Assembly: GCA_963924555.1 (NCBI GenBank)
Contig: OZ004595.1
Location: 3,162,001-3,226,000 of the forward strand
Length of the DNA: 64,000 nucleotides
Direction of reading: 5' to 3'
Origin: Crambe crambe
Lineage: Eukaryota > Porifera > Demospongiae > Poecilosclerida > Crambeidae
Made by a program: the position numbers and the translations under genes. Shown piece by piece: positions 1 to 12,069 of the stretch (its first letter is position 1; each line of letters opens with the position of its first letter). The notes below the pieces were generated by a model that did not search any database, was not told where the DNA came from, and worked only from the letters and a program-made list of their open reading frames with translations.

Positions 1-129
1 TTTGTTTGTTTGTTTCCACCTGATGGTATGTGTCCCAAAATTCCATGCTTCTCCGGCCATGCATGTATACTAGTGTGTTACATGTATGTATGTCTCAATT
101 TTATCATACGTGTGGTGCACGTGGTGCAG

Positions 130-3100
130 GTATACTAATGTTTTATTGAAGAGAGTAGCAACTGGATCTGTGTGCTACAGTAAGAGCAGAAAATGCTTTA
201 TCAGCAGAAAATCGCTGTCTTTCAAGGCAGAGGAATACACTGACCAAACAGGTGAGAGAAAATTATAAGCTGTCCCTCAAATTACTTAGTCAGAGAGTTT
301 AAAGGATTTTGAAGTGTGATCCCTGGTACATATTATACATATGTGGGGCTAATATATTATCTGGGTTCTCCCCAGGCATCTTAAGGCATGGCGGGCCACT
401 ATGCCTTCAATTCTTCCCCCTAGCCTTCAGTTTCCCCTATATCTTTTATTCATTACTGGTGGCTGGCTTCTAGCCATCTCAGAACACTCATAATCATTGG
501 ATGATCATGGTTTTGCCCCTATGCTTTCAATAAATCCTGGGGAGAACCCTGAATTTATGCAGGGCCGATCTAACATAGTTAACCTGACATTTGATGGCAT
601 ATACACTTCTTTCTATTATATTCCCTCACTTCCTTATGGTTATATGGATATTGCCTCACTTTCTTATGGATACGCCCTCACTTCCTTATATGGATGTGTC
701 AGACCAACACAGTCAAACTGCAGTTTTGTCTGGACATTAAATTTGAAACTGTCATAACTGCCCCTACATGTGTTTATGCACAGAACTGAAGGCCTTGGCT
801 GAGATCATTGGTCCATATGGCATCAGGTACTTTGGGGAGAAGTTGATGGAGCAAATCGGAGGACAGGTCAAGGAGATTAAGAAGCTGGTTATGGCCAATC
901 AGGACACTCTCTTAGCCCTCCACACTAACAGAGACAAACCCGAGATTTTCACCGAGGTATTGAGAAAACTCAGAAGTGAGTTGTTTCATCATTAGCATCT
1001 AGACTACATCATGTACTCTCAGCAAGAACAATACAGAAGTCATTGGAGTATTTTCTCTGTTCAGGATATTTTTATCTTGGTACTGAACTTTTCACTTTTA
1101 ATAGTTCCAGTGTTTCTCCAGTATACTAAATGCAGGGTGGGCCACCATGTTTGGATATAGAACTCCAAAGAAAGTGGGCTGGGTCTATGGCACTAATTTA
1201 GCAGTGCTTATGATAAGAAATTGATATTGACTGGACATGATGTCCCCACAAAGTAACTGGATATTGCATCAGTGTGCATTTTGACCAGTACTTTTGTCCT
1301 GACAAACAAATAATGACCAGACATATGCCAATATTGTCAGCTAGGTGTCAGGCTGCTAATTGACTTAAGCACCTTATTTGAAAGTACACAGTTAGTGTAG
1401 TTCTGTTTAAAGAGCTAGTGTATTACATTTTGAAGACTGTATGACATCTTGTCCTCCTTCTCCATTTTGTGTGTAGACTCTGAAGATTTAATAGCACGTA
1501 CTACCATCGTGGGCTACATCATGGCATTCAGGAATCTGACTCTTGAAGCACTCAACACTGTGCTAAACTACAGGATCCCCTTCTTGCTCAGCTCCATCAC
1601 TGACTTCAAGAACAACCTTCCAGACAAAGCCTCTAATGTATGTGTTGTTATGATATGCTGGCTATGACATCATTAAGTGATGTGCATTATTCGGAAAATT
1701 ATATCCCTAACCAGAGGGTGTAGTTCATAATAGGATTGGGTGACAATATTATTGGGTCAGGAGGAGGTGCATAGCTTGCCAGATGTTTAGCTTCGTTTCT
1801 AGGCCTTCCTCTCGCATGCTACCACCGTAAGATATGAAAAAGAGGAAGGCTTTGGAACGAGGCTACTATGTACATGTTAGTACACAATATGAGGTGATGT
1901 AGTAATGTGCAGTATTGGTGGTTACAGTGGCCAATATGATTTTTTTAAACTGTAGGTGGCAGATCAAATGGCCATTGCTGCAGGCATATCATGTGACGTG
2001 GATCCATTGCTCTACAATATCATGAAAATTCAAAATCACTGTGGTAAGTATATAGTATTGACAGCATGTACTGAATGTATGTCACAGTGTCCATTGCACT
2101 GGTTATCACTTGACATTGGGAAATATAATGGGAGATCCCTGTTATTTTTACTATTGAAATAATTTTCTATACACAATGACAATTTTCTTTATATACATAT
2201 GATTGTATAGATAAATCTAGAGAGGATTACACCATCTGGAGTTTGTACCTGGTGTTTGTGGGTGTGACACTTCCCAGAGAGCTGGCCTTCAAGACTGACT
2301 CCACTTTCCTGCCTTTCTTCGAGGGGCATGAGAACAATGCTCATTGTCTCCCAATTGCTGTCAATGCTCTGGCTGGGGCCATATTCGCTTTTTATGGGGA
2401 GAATCATCAGAAGGAGAGAATGAAAGAGTTCTTGGTGGTGCGTAAATACTGGACACTGAACCCATAATTATCAATAATGTCAGGGACAAACCATTCTATC
2501 TGGTTGTGTGGTCTCATTGAACATCAGGTCAACTACAATTGGCCCTGTACTATGTATGTATAGGGTCATTATTAGCACACACATACATTATGTTACTAAG
2601 AATAGTCTAGCATCTGTGGGGAGGGTGTGATGAGGAGCAAAAATATGATCTAATCAAAGGTTATTCCTACAGCTATGGCTTGTATTTATTATTCTTACAT
2701 AAAATTATGCTAGTATACTTTTATTTCAGTTCACTAGTTCTCGCATCATGATCCTGGCAAAGGAGACTGAGAAGGAGAAGGACACTCCCAAGGCCAGGGA
2801 GTCTGTCTATCTCTTACTGGACTTGGTAAGTGTATAGGTCATGTTCTCAATAGCAATTCTGTGGCCATTAAAATGTAATCCCCATCTCTCTAATTTTTAT
2901 TCTGATAGTTTGTGGAAGAGTCACCGTTCCTGACCCGTGATCTTTTGGAGTCTTGCTTTCCTTATGCTCTCCTCAGAGATGCTTACAACTCTGTCTACAG
3001 AAAACCAGCAGTATGTGCTATAAAATATACGCCAGCAGTATTAGTGCAATGTATACAGGAAAACAAAATAGTCACCAGTACTGTATAAACTGTACAAATC

Positions 3101-3398
3101 TGTGAAAAATAAACTGAACACTGAATAGAAAGGCAGTGTTTACTGACTTCTAGAGTTGTGTGCTCAAAGGATATCAATGTTTCCAAGTATTGTTTAATAT
3201 GTGAATACTCAGCTCAAAAAAAAAACAATGAGACAGAATTTTTATGTCTTAGGAAAGACCAAATCCACTGACACACATACTCATCCTGGGGAATGTGTAT
3301 ATATCTTACATGATTATGATATCATATTGTAGAATCACATTCTATTTTCTTTGCAGATAACTGGTCGGAAAGTTCGAGACACTGAAACTCCATTTTAG
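130..3398 (+). CDS. NCKAP1: NCKAP1 (Nap1/Hem), C-terminal eight exons, 5' end outside window
   Basis: Nck-associated protein 1 is a large helical scaffold subunit of the WAVE regulatory complex, which links Rac to Arp2/3 actin nucleation at the plasma membrane. Exons read as 130-251, 784-975, 1477-1637, 1956-2043, 2211-2437, 2730-2825, 2909-3010 and 3357-3398, the last ending in TAG. All joins are GT-AG and keep phase. The joined protein contains NAEEYSDISE-like [10 protein letters not shown], then [38 protein letters not shown] and [15 protein letters not shown], which I recognise from animal NCKAP1/HEM proteins. The C-terminus after ALLRDAY is short and basic (RKPA, then [13 protein letters not shown]). 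Intron 252-783 holds about three imperfect copies of a CCCTCACTTCCTTATGG-type repeat at 622-697. The 2437 donor could shift by one codon (GTG repeated). Upstream exons lie outside the window. Confidence 0.93.
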
Positions 3399-3684
3399 AA
3401 ATATAGCTTATAATCAACTTTTTATGTAATGTATAAAATTTTCTCATTACGTCACCAGGAACTATAATGCAGTACAGTATATACACTACGATTTTGTAAA
3501 TATTATTAATTTTAGTGCGTGGTTTAGTACTAGTGGGATGATAAGATTACCCGAGGTCGTCACGAAAAGAAACCGCGCGGGGAATTCCCAGGGGATCCGG
3601 GATCATGCGATTGCTGACTCGGCACAAGCTTCTTTCCCCCGCCCCCCCAAAAAAGGAAAGACTCCAAGGTTAATAGTGAAAAAT

Positions 3685-4836
3685 ATGGCGAACCCCGAAG
3701 AAGCTCGAAGAAGAGTCTCTCGATGGGTAGAGCAAAGTAAAACCCTACGCATCTTCATCTTTGGTAAACTGGGAACTGGAAAGTCCTCTTTGATCAACTC
3801 TTTACTGAACAAGGAAGTGGCCAAGGAAGGTTATGGTTTTTATGCTGAAACTGAAGTCATAGAACCTCATAGTGATGAAGTCGAACAAACCATCATACAA
3901 ATCCAAGAAAAGGTTATCACTATAAACAACATTCATGTCACATTATGGGACACGCCAGGTCTTCAGGATCCTCATGCAGACAAGAGCAAGATACTTGAAG
4001 ACATCAGAACTAAAGTCTGTGGTAATGCCGATTTGTATGTGTACTGCACTAAAATGACACAGATGAGAGTTGAGCAAGGTGATTATGATGCCATTGCTGA
4101 CCTCACTGAAGTACTGGGTGAAGATTTTTGGAAGCGAACCTTCTTTGCAATGACCTTTGCCAATGAGCTGAAATTGCCCATTAACTGCACCAAGACTTTG
4201 GACAGTTACTTTCAGGAGAAGTTAAATGGATGGACAGAAGTCCTCCGCTCAGCAGTCGAAAGAGCTGGAGTGAACCCATATCATGCTAAGCGTATTCCAG
4301 TCGTTCCAACTGGATATCGTGATCAACCACTCCCTGGTAGCGATCAAACTGAGGGTCACTGGTTTTCCAAGTTTTGGAGCACTTGTATTGAGAGAATGGA
4401 ATTCATGTCCATCCCTGCTTTCCTCGCTGTCAACCAAGAAGAATGGATGGATCATACAGCTAGTCAAAATATTGCTGCTAGAGTCATTGCTGAACGTCTG
4501 ATCGATTGGGGTAATAAAATAGAAGGAAAGATAGTGAGCGATTTGGCTGAAGTTCCTAGAGAAGATGTTTTCAAGTATTTAAGGGATGCCATAATAAGGG
4601 ATGTAAGGAATGAAGTTCCAATTCCTGTTGCGAATGATACAACAGAGACAGATGCCCCCACACAAGCTACTCTCACGATAGCTGTACCTGGTACCCCCTT
4701 ACCTCACAGCTGGTGGTCTACTGCTGCCAGTGTTGTTCATCAGGTTTACTTGAGGCCGTTTACTTTTGGTGTATTGCTATTTGGAACATGTTGTGTGATC
4801 GGTTTGCTGATGCAACGTTCAAGACGTTCACTTTAA
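3685..4836 (+). CDS. GTPase A: Toc34/AIG1-like GTPase with C-terminal membrane anchor
   Basis: Single-exon P-loop GTPase of the Toc34/AIG1 (GIMAP-like) type, about 383 residues from the chosen start. G1 is GKLGTGKS (residues 27-34), G3 is DTPG (89-92), and the G4 position after a hydrophobic strand reads TFAN instead of NKxD, resembling the THA-type G4 of Toc34 relatives. The C-terminus carries one hydrophobic stretch (FGVLLFGTCCVIGLLM) followed by basic RSRRS, as expected for a tail anchor in a mitochondrial, ER or similar membrane; the location is inferred. The ATG at 3685 aligns with GTPase E (23746). An in-frame ATG at 3538 would add 49 basic residues without a counterpart in the paralogues. 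Paralogues sit at 12506, 18106, 19563, 23746 and 61373, with a broken copy at 8710. A role in innate immunity is a guess from family and neighbourhood. Confidence 0.87.
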   Translation: MANPEEARRRVSRWVEQSKTLRIFIFGKLGTGKSSLINSLLNKEVAKEGYGFYAETEVIEPHSDEVEQTIIQIQEKVITINNIHVTLWDTPGLQDPHADKSKILEDIRTKVCGNADLYVYCTKMTQMRVEQGDYDAIADLTEVLGEDFWKRTFFAMTFANELKLPINCTKTLDSYFQEKLNGWTEVLRSAVERAGVNPYHAKRIPVVPTGYRDQPLPGSDQTEGHWFSKFWSTCIERMEFMSIPAFLAVNQEEWMDHTASQNIAARVIAERLIDWGNKIEGKIVSDLAEVPREDVFKYLRDAIIRDVRNEVPIPVANDTTETDAPTQATLTIAVPGTPLPHSWWSTAASVVHQVYLRPFTFGVLLFGTCCVIGLLMQRSRRSL

Positions 4837-4952
4837 AACTATTTTAATCAACCGGACAATAATCTATTTATCATTATTATTCTATATTTTTATCACCATG
4901 TTGTGCTCCTCCCCCTTGTTGGATTTAGCGCTATAGCGTACATGAAGCTACT

Positions 4953-5162
4953 GTTGATTTCACTTCCCTTCGAATTTCCGTGAATATATCCGTGGGGCGT
5001 GGCAGGTGCTAGAGTGAAGCTATCTCTACGCTCTTAGCAGCAACTTGAAACTCTTGTTCTGAGCTAGCTCTTGTGCAAAGAGCGTGGAGATAGCGCCTCT
5101 CTATCACGAGCCACGCCCCACGGATATATATTCACGGAAGTTCGAAGGGAAGTGAAATCAAT
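4953..5162. repeat. Hairpin MITE-like inverted repeat
   Basis: The left arm (TTGATTTCACTTCCCTTCG...CCGTGGGGCGTGGC) and right arm (GCCACGCCCCACGG...CGAAGGGAAGTGAAATCAA) are near-perfect inverted copies of about 60-90 bases around a short loop. No coding potential. It lies just downstream of GTPase A and looks like a non-autonomous foldback/MITE. Confidence 0.8.
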
Positions 5163-6070
5163 GGTTCCAAAGATATTCTATTATACTGGATGTATAATTA
5201 TAGCGTACATGTAACCGCGGCGCGCGCGGGCCGGCTGTATTATGATAGTACATGATGATGCTGTATGAGAAGGTCACTATAACCTTTGGTGAGTAGCTAT
5301 TAGTATAGTCTCAGATTAGTGCTAATAATATCAGTGGCTCCAACCTGTGATTCTTGATTTGAGTATGTCTCCTGGTGCCTTATTTTGTGTTGCTTGCATT
5401 TTTAAACTACAGTTCAATTAAGGAGGGAGGTCATTATTCAATAATAGCAAAAAAAAAAAAAAACTCAAAAAATTTCTGGCCATAAAAAGCTTAAAGTTGT
5501 GTGTTCCTCAAGTTCAGTGCACACACCCCTACGGCATGAAGCTAGCATGAGTGGGGGTAGCCTCATCCCCAGGCCCTTCTGGGAGGGGCCTGGGGACGAG
5601 GCTAGAGTGGGGGTAGCTGCATGGCTATAAAGTTTAGCCAACTAGGGACTCAGATTAGTCACTAAGTAACTCAACTGGCTAACAAAACTCACCATCAAAA
5701 CCCTAACTCAAAACAACTCAAACTCTCTAGCTAAGGCTCTCAACTAACATGAAAAAGCATGCATTGATACAGATAGGAGCATATAAGGGATACAGAAAAT
5801 CTTGCACACAAAATATATCCACACAGATGACAGGATAGCAGAATACAGGGTAATAATTTTGATTGCAGTGATCTTGCAACATGAAATTCAGAACATCAAA
5901 CCAAAATTTACATAGTCTCCTTTTTAAGAAGCCCAACTCTAAAGCCACAATTAAGCCCTTTGAAAGGAGGCTATGTAAAGTTTGGTTTGGTGTTCTGAAT
6001 TTCAAGATTAGCTACTGCAATACAAACTGTCAATGAGTCCATCACAACTTTACTACAATGCAGCTCTACT
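5163..6070. repeat. Intergenic: two further small inverted repeats
   Basis: No gene seen. Around 5560-5605 the sequence AGCCTCATCCCCAGGCCC is followed by its inverse complement. At 5884-6003 the arms GAAATTCAGAACATCAAACC and GGTTTGGTGTTCTGAATTTC bound a 120-bp hairpin. A short A-run lies near 5450. The segment ends immediately before the multicopper oxidase start. Confidence 0.6.
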
Positions 6071-8403
6071 ATGACCACAAAGTATTTGCTTCTGGTGATT
6101 CTCAACTCGCTATCCAGTGCTACCATTGATGATTACGTTGTCCCATGTGACACACAACGTAAGGTTTGTGAGTGCAGGGAAACAGCAGACGAATGTGAGT
6201 TCACTCTTGACATTCAGCATTTACAAACGTTCACAGCATAGCTATGAATTAAAAATCGATGATGCTGGTTATGTTCCAATAGATCAGTTGGATGCTAGAG
6301 TTCAAAAATCAATAGAGGGATATGGAAAATCGTTTTACATTAACAACACTGGACATTTAGCGCCTTCTACCACTTTCAATAATGTTTGTATTACATATAA
6401 CGAAGATTTTTCTAAAGTAAAATATAGCTCTCCTCTCACTGTGGATGGTAGTACTTATCGAGTAGCCATAGCTGTCAATGGGCTTGTTCCAGGACCCACT
6501 CTAGTAGTCCACGAAGGACAGGTCATTGTAGCTAATGTGATAAATGAATTACTTACAGAATCTGTTTCCATCCACTGGCATGGCATGCATCAGAGGAACA
6601 CACCATGGATGGATGGACCAACACATATTTCTCAATGTCCAATAGGTCCTGCAGAATCTTTCCAATATTACTTCAAAGCCGCACCTACAGGCTCGTTCTG
6701 GTACCACTTTCATGTAGTGACGCAGAGAGCTGATGGACTCTTTGGAGCTCTCATAGTCTGTGAATCCCCCAAACATAGGACGATGCTCAAAAATGCTCTC
6801 AATATCTCTACGATTACTGACAGTCCAGGAAACCAGACCATAGTTTTACATGAATGGGATAGATTATCACATATTGCTAGATACACAGTTGCAGAAAGTT
6901 TCCTCAATTTTTATCCTGACAAACCTCTTGGGAGGATCCCTTTGCCATTGGAAAAACAACCGGAAATGGGTGTGGCTGAGGCATACAGCGAGTATGAGGT
7001 GACTAGAGCACCCGATGGGTTATCTGTGGGTCCTTTCCTTTTTTTTTCTGGTTTAATCGATGGTAAGGGACGTAACAAAGATGTACCTTTCAGTAATACT
7101 AGGTTGGAAATATTTAATGTCGAAAGAGGTAATGTGTATCATTTTAGATTGATTGGAGCTCAGAATTTGTTTCCATACAAGTTTTCTATTGACGAGCATA
7201 ACCTGACAGTGATCGTAACTGATGGATCCTTCATTGAGCCAGTGGAAACACAATTTATCATCCTTCATGATGGAGAGAGCTACGACTTCCTGCTCAAAGC
7301 CAACAAGCCAAGATGATTACTGGATTAGAGCCGAGACCCTTGAAGTAAACCTCACCAGTGATCTGCCATACCAATCTCTAGGAAATGTGGCCGAAGGTAT
7401 ACTTCATTACAATCCTGCTCCTTCACCACATTCCACAAGCTACGAACAAATCAAGAGAAACTCCATTCCTTTCAACATCACAACTTGTGGTAACATTGGA
7501 GGCTGTGTGGCAGTGAATTGTCTGTTTCATTCCTTCCATCCTTCGTATAACATCTGCCAATGTGTTAATGTACACCAACTACGTTTGTTGTGGCCTACAC
7601 CGAGTAACGAGCTCCCTTCAGCCAATGTCGACCCAGACTGTACTGACTGTGAAATGTTTTTGAATATGGGAGTGATATTCATATCTATAAATGGACGCAG
7701 TATGCAGCTACCTCCTTTCCCACTCCAGACACAAAAAGACTTCATTGATCCGTCAAAATATTGTGATATTAGTACACCCTGTGAGAATGTTATAAGACCA
7801 TGTCATTGCATCCATGTCCGTGAGATAAGTACCTTCAATAAGACAATTCAAGTTGTTTTCAGTCTAGTGGGAGATGTATTTAACCGTGGACATGGCTCTT
7901 CCCATGCCATGCATCTTCATGGACATTACTTCCATGTGGTTGAAGTGGGTTATGGAACGTATCATAAAAGTAATGGAATTCTACAATCACGTTCTTCAGA
8001 TATTAAATGTAGTGATCAACATTGCAGTATCCCCTCTTGGAATGGATCTTCCCCTGTTTTTACCATTAGCAATAAGACTGTTCGTAAAGATACTGTTATC
8101 GTGCCTGGCGGTGGTTACATTGTGGTCCACTTTCAATCAGATAATCCTGGATTTTGGTTTTTACATTGCCATATTGTCTCTCATGTGTTACAAGGAATGG
8201 CAGTGGTTATTAATGAAGTGAGTTCAAGACATAGTCCAGCTCCGCCAAACTTCCCCAAATGTGGAGCATTCTCTATCAGCCAGAATCAGTTCTATGCCAG
8301 TGCTTCGTATGACCCAGATAGTTCAAGTGGAAGAGAAATGTCGAGTTTGATGGTGTTGGCAATTTCACTGCTAGTAAACACAGCGGCTAGTAGCTTTTGC
8401 TAG
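6071..8403 (+). CDS. Multicopper oxidase (laccase-like), secreted or GPI-anchored, two apparent frame changes
   Basis: Laccase/hephaestin-type multicopper oxidase, expected to oxidise phenols or metal ions outside the cell with reduction of oxygen. Translation from ATG 6071 gives a signal peptide (KYLLLVILNSLSS) and a Cys-rich start (VCECRETADEC) typical of animal laccase-like proteins. The frame must then shift +1 near 6236-6241, and again near 7305-7315 (LLKANK to QDDYWIRAETLE). All four copper-ligand blocks are present: HWHGMH (about 6573), FWYHFH (about 6695), HAMHLHGH (about 7906, with Ala where Pro is usual) and HCHIVSH plus GM (about 8164). The C-terminus ends in a hydrophobic tail (SLMVLAISLLV) suggesting a GPI signal. 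AATAAA lies at 8534. Two shifts in the same direction, with the catalytic core intact, could be assembly insertions or early decay. Confidence 0.82.
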
Positions 8404-8709
8404 TGAATGATCTAGCTAAGGCTCAAGTTAACAAATTTATAATTGTCCATTTCAAAGATTGTATGATTTATAATTATTGTATAATATTATTCGTGATTGT
8501 GTTATGTCATGTGATCTCTCTTATAACTCTAAGAATAAAGTCAATCCACGACAACCTGCAAGTGTGGATCAACTTAGTTCTGGGGATCTATAATAGTTAG
8601 CTAAAATTTAATATTATAGGTAGCTAATAATATTATGGGTAATTATACTGAGTGAGATATGGTGTCTTGTGACTTCATAGCTGTGACCCCATTATCATAT
8701 ATACAACAG

Positions 8710-8988
8710 TTGTATTGAGAGAATGGAATTCATGTCCATCTCATTGTTAGCCAAGAAGAATGGATGGATCATACAGCTAGTCAAAATAATTATTGCTACT
8801 AGAGTGAGTAGAGTCATTACTGAATGTCTGATTGATAGGATAGCTAATGAGTGATTTGGCTTAAGTTCCTAGAGAAGATGTTATCCAAGTACTTGTGCAA
8901 TGTCAATTTCCTTCCCCCACACAAGCTAATAAAGTTTGGGAACATGTTATGTGGTCAGTTTGCTGTTGCAACATTCAAGACTTTAAAT
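8710..8988 (+). pseudogene. Broken C-terminal copy of GTPase A
   Basis: This stretch closely matches the 3' part of GTPase A (4383-4840): TGTATTGAGAGAATGGAATT, GAAGAATGGATGGATCATAC and a tail region resembling GGAACATGTTRTGTGRTC. It lacks the G domain, contains internal deletions and frame breaks, and ends where GTPase A's stop lies. It is a truncated host-gene duplicate about 3.9 kb downstream of its likely parent. Confidence 0.8.
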
Positions 8989-9986
8989 TAACCAACAGCA
9001 GGATAACTTATAATAATGAATGACATCATCATTATGTATTCTGCCCCACCCCCATGCTGGGTGTGTATATGCAAAATAGGAAGATGGCAAATGAACAGTG
9101 CAGCCAATTGCAATGTGCATGGGGGAGTGATTGAGGAGTCTAGCATCACGCTTCGTGCTTGCAATGTGGCTGCTGGCTAGTGCATATGCAGCTAGCACAG
9201 CATTTGACCCTTTACCGAGTGCGTAGTTGGTTGGGTAGACATAATAATTATGTGCGAAAAATGCCTCAGTGACAGCTTTCATGGTCTCACTGACTGTCAT
9301 CATGACAGTCAGTGAGATCAGACATGTACACAAATCTCACTGTGAAAATGGGCCTGTATAAAATCACACGTATTAAACTCTCATTCTTTATTCATATTTT
9401 CACAGCTTAGCTACTTCAATGTATCCCAAAACAGGCAAGTTATCATATAAGTTGTGCCAGTGAAACTTGTGCATCAAGTACTGTAGTACTAACAGTGCTC
9501 TTTTCACTATAATGATGTGCATGTTGTAGGCCTATGTGGTGTGGTGTGCTGAGTACACAAAAGTTAGGGTTGCCTGGTGTAAAACTCACACACGTCTGCC
9601 CTTGCACACACTGGAAGTCAGGCCACTTGATTGTAGGCAGTTTTTAAAAAAATTATTATTCATTATTGGTTGCCTTGTAGACTGTTATCATACAGATACA
9701 ATTCCCAGCTGGTTTACCACTGCAGTCTGTTGTATAGTAATAGTGAATAGTGTGTCTGACCATTTTACAAAACAAATCAAAGGACATACTCTGGCTTACT
9801 CACAGTGTGCTTTTATGGCAGTCAGTAACAAGTCATTAACATTGTTTTTTTCTCATAGCTATAATTATACCAATTGCATTTTGCATTCATGCTGATACCA
9901 AAAGCTGATCCAAAAAACAATAATTATTATACAAAACATTAATTTTTTTTTAAAAAAGAGGGTTTGAATCAATCCTTACCTAGCTA
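8989..9986. other. Intergenic gap with a 33-bp palindrome
   Basis: No gene is supported. The only structure is a perfect palindrome at 9285-9317: TCTCACTGACTGTCAT, a single central C, then the exact inverse complement. Scattered short ORFs here are not gene-like. The region separates the MCO and the GTPase relic from the convergent end of the kinase gene. Confidence 0.5.
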
Positions 9987-12069
9987 TTACAATGTCCTTT
10001 CGATCACCCTGAGGAAGGTCAGGATCTGTGACATGGCAGGACGCTCCATCGGTTCAGCTTTGATGCAGTCCATGATCAATTCATGCATATCTCTCCATTT
10101 CTGCTTAGCTTCATTCAACATTTCAGGTCGTGTATCAGGATCAGGCATTTTTCTTATAATTACTTCACACAGCAGAATGCCATAACTGAAAGTGTCAACT
10201 TTGACTGTATGCTTCTTACGTGAAATAGATACATCGGCAGGAGGAAACATTTCTGGGGCAGAATAAACGATGGCTCCTGGAGCACTAGTTTTCGAAAGTT
10301 TCAGAAAATTTGCAGACCCAAAATCACTGACTTTAGCAATGTACTGTCCATGAGGAAGGGACTTAAGCAAAACATTAGGAGCACTGAGATCACGATGGAT
10401 GATTGGTTCCCTGAATTCATGAAGATAGTGAAGTGCATATGCAATATCCTGAAAGACAACCATCATTTGATTCTTGGAAAGGTCAACTTCTTTATAAAGA
10501 AAACGCAAGTTCATATCCATGAGTTCTATTATGATCATAGGTATGGGTTGGCTATCAAAGACTGCTCCAATAAACGTGACTAAATTTGGGTGATGGACTT
10601 TAGCCATACAGCCAACCTCTCGTCTCAGGCTAGAAATTGTAACATTACTAAGAATGATAGGATGAGGCTCTTTGATGGCAACTTGGTATCCACAGTAGTT
10701 TCCTTTGCTCACAATTCCATATGAACCCCGAGATATCTCTTCTTTCTTGGTCACCTGTGATCTAGAGATCAAATGAAAGTCAATTTCTGGCTGCTCCTGT
10801 GATAGCCTGAGTCTCTCTTCCAATTGCTCTATATTTGACTCAAGTTCCTATAATGGCAGAAAAATTATAATAAGGCAGGCAGGTGAACTGCTATAGTATA
10901 TAGCACTATAGCCAGCTAGCTATAGCTATTGTTCTTACCACAATTCCTTGCATCAATATTTGAGATTCACGCAAATATTTTTCTGTTAAATGTATGGCAT
11001 GACCTTTTTCATCTTGCTCGCATTTCAATTCTACTTGAAGATCGTGAATTTCTGACCGCAATTTTTGTACCAACTTTTGATGTTCATATTCTTGCTGTTC
11101 TGCCAAATGAATGGCATGCCCCTTTTCATCTTTTTCAAATTTCAACTGTTCATGAAGGTCCTGGATTTCTGTTGTCATTTTTTTCACTGACACTTGATAT
11201 TCATGCCTTTGCTTTTCTTCCAACAAAATGGCTTTCCTTTTTTGGTCCTGTTCACACTTCAACTCTTCTTGAATGTCATAAATTTCTGCTGTCAATTTTT
11301 CTACTGATATTTGGAATTCATCTTTCTGTTGTACTGCTAACTGAATGGCATAACTTTTTTCATCTTGCTCATATTTCAACTCTTCTTGAAGATTGCAAAT
11401 TTCTGACTTCAATTCCTGCACTGACGTGTGGTAATCATGCTTTTGCTGTTCTGCCAACTCCACAGCTTGATTTTTTACATCTTGTTCACACTCCAATTCT
11501 TCTCTAAGATTGTGCATTTCTTCCTTCAGTTTCTGCACTGATCCCTGGTATTCCTGCTTCTGCTGTTCTGCTAAATTCACGGCATGACTTTTTTTCTCCA
11601 ATTCACATTCTAGCTTATCTTGAAGGTCGTGAATTTCTGTTGTCAAATTTTCCACTGATTTTTGGCACTCATGTTTTTGCTGTTCTGCTAAATCCACAGC
11701 ACATCCTTTTTCGTCCAATTCTTCTCGAAGGTCCTGGATTTCAGTCCTCAGCTTTTTCATTATTGCTTGAGATTCATACTTCAGCCGTTCAGATAATTGT
11801 AAGATGTGCCCCTTTTGATCTTGCTCATGTTTCAATTTTTCTTGAAGGTTACAAATTTCTAATTTCACTTCACAATAGTGCATATTTGCTGCAAGTATGA
11901 TGCGTTTTTTTTCCACCTTTTCATGCTGCAGTTCTTCTTGGAGATCACAGATTTTAGCATTGAGTATTTTCACATCTCTGTTCAATTTCTCTAACTCATC
12001 GGTCACACTTCCAGCCATTATTTCTCTATTTTTTCGTGCACTCTCGAATTTTTCAGCAGTGAGGGAAAC
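9987..12069 (-). CDS. Coiled-coil protein kinase of the TKL group (5' end uncertain)
   Basis: Minus-strand gene with at least two exons: 12069-10939 (coiled coil) and 10847-9987 (kinase), joined in phase 0 by a GT-AG intron. A preceding acceptor at 12070-12072 suggests a further 5' exon that I could not place. The N-terminal part is a long heptad-rich coiled coil of about 39-residue repeats. The kinase domain shows the glycine loop RGSYGIV, VAIK lysine, REVGCMAKVHHPN, catalytic HRDLSAPNVLL, DFGSAN, APEMF and DTFSYGILLCEV, so all catalytic residues are present. LS-x2-N in the catalytic loop and the overall pattern favour a TKL serine/threonine kinase. Oligomerisation through the coiled coil is a plausible activation route. 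No transmembrane segment is visible. Confidence 0.87.
10985..11900 (-). repeat. 117-bp tandem coding repeats in the coiled coil
   Basis: The coiled-coil exon is built from about eight units of 39 residues (117 bp). Each resembles LAEQQ-x-HE-x-Q-x-SV-x-KL-x-x-EI-x-DLQEEL followed by E-QDEKGHAI. Phase markers such as GGCATGRCCTTTTTCATC recur every 117 bp on the plus strand (near 10996, 11113, 11230, 11347, 11464, 11581). One unit near 11700 is a few residues short. The array grew by tandem duplication in frame. Confidence 0.85.

Noticed and set aside
3538-3684. Longer N-terminus of GTPase A
   Set aside because: The extra 49 residues have no counterpart in GTPase E or F; possible but not preferred.
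5727-6005. 92-codon minus-strand ORF
   Set aside because: It overlaps a 120-bp hairpin repeat and has no protein-like pattern.
6117-6240. ATG 6117 frame as the N-terminus of the multicopper oxidase
   Set aside because: The overlapping frame from 6071 gives a proper signal peptide and the Cys-rich start typical of the family.
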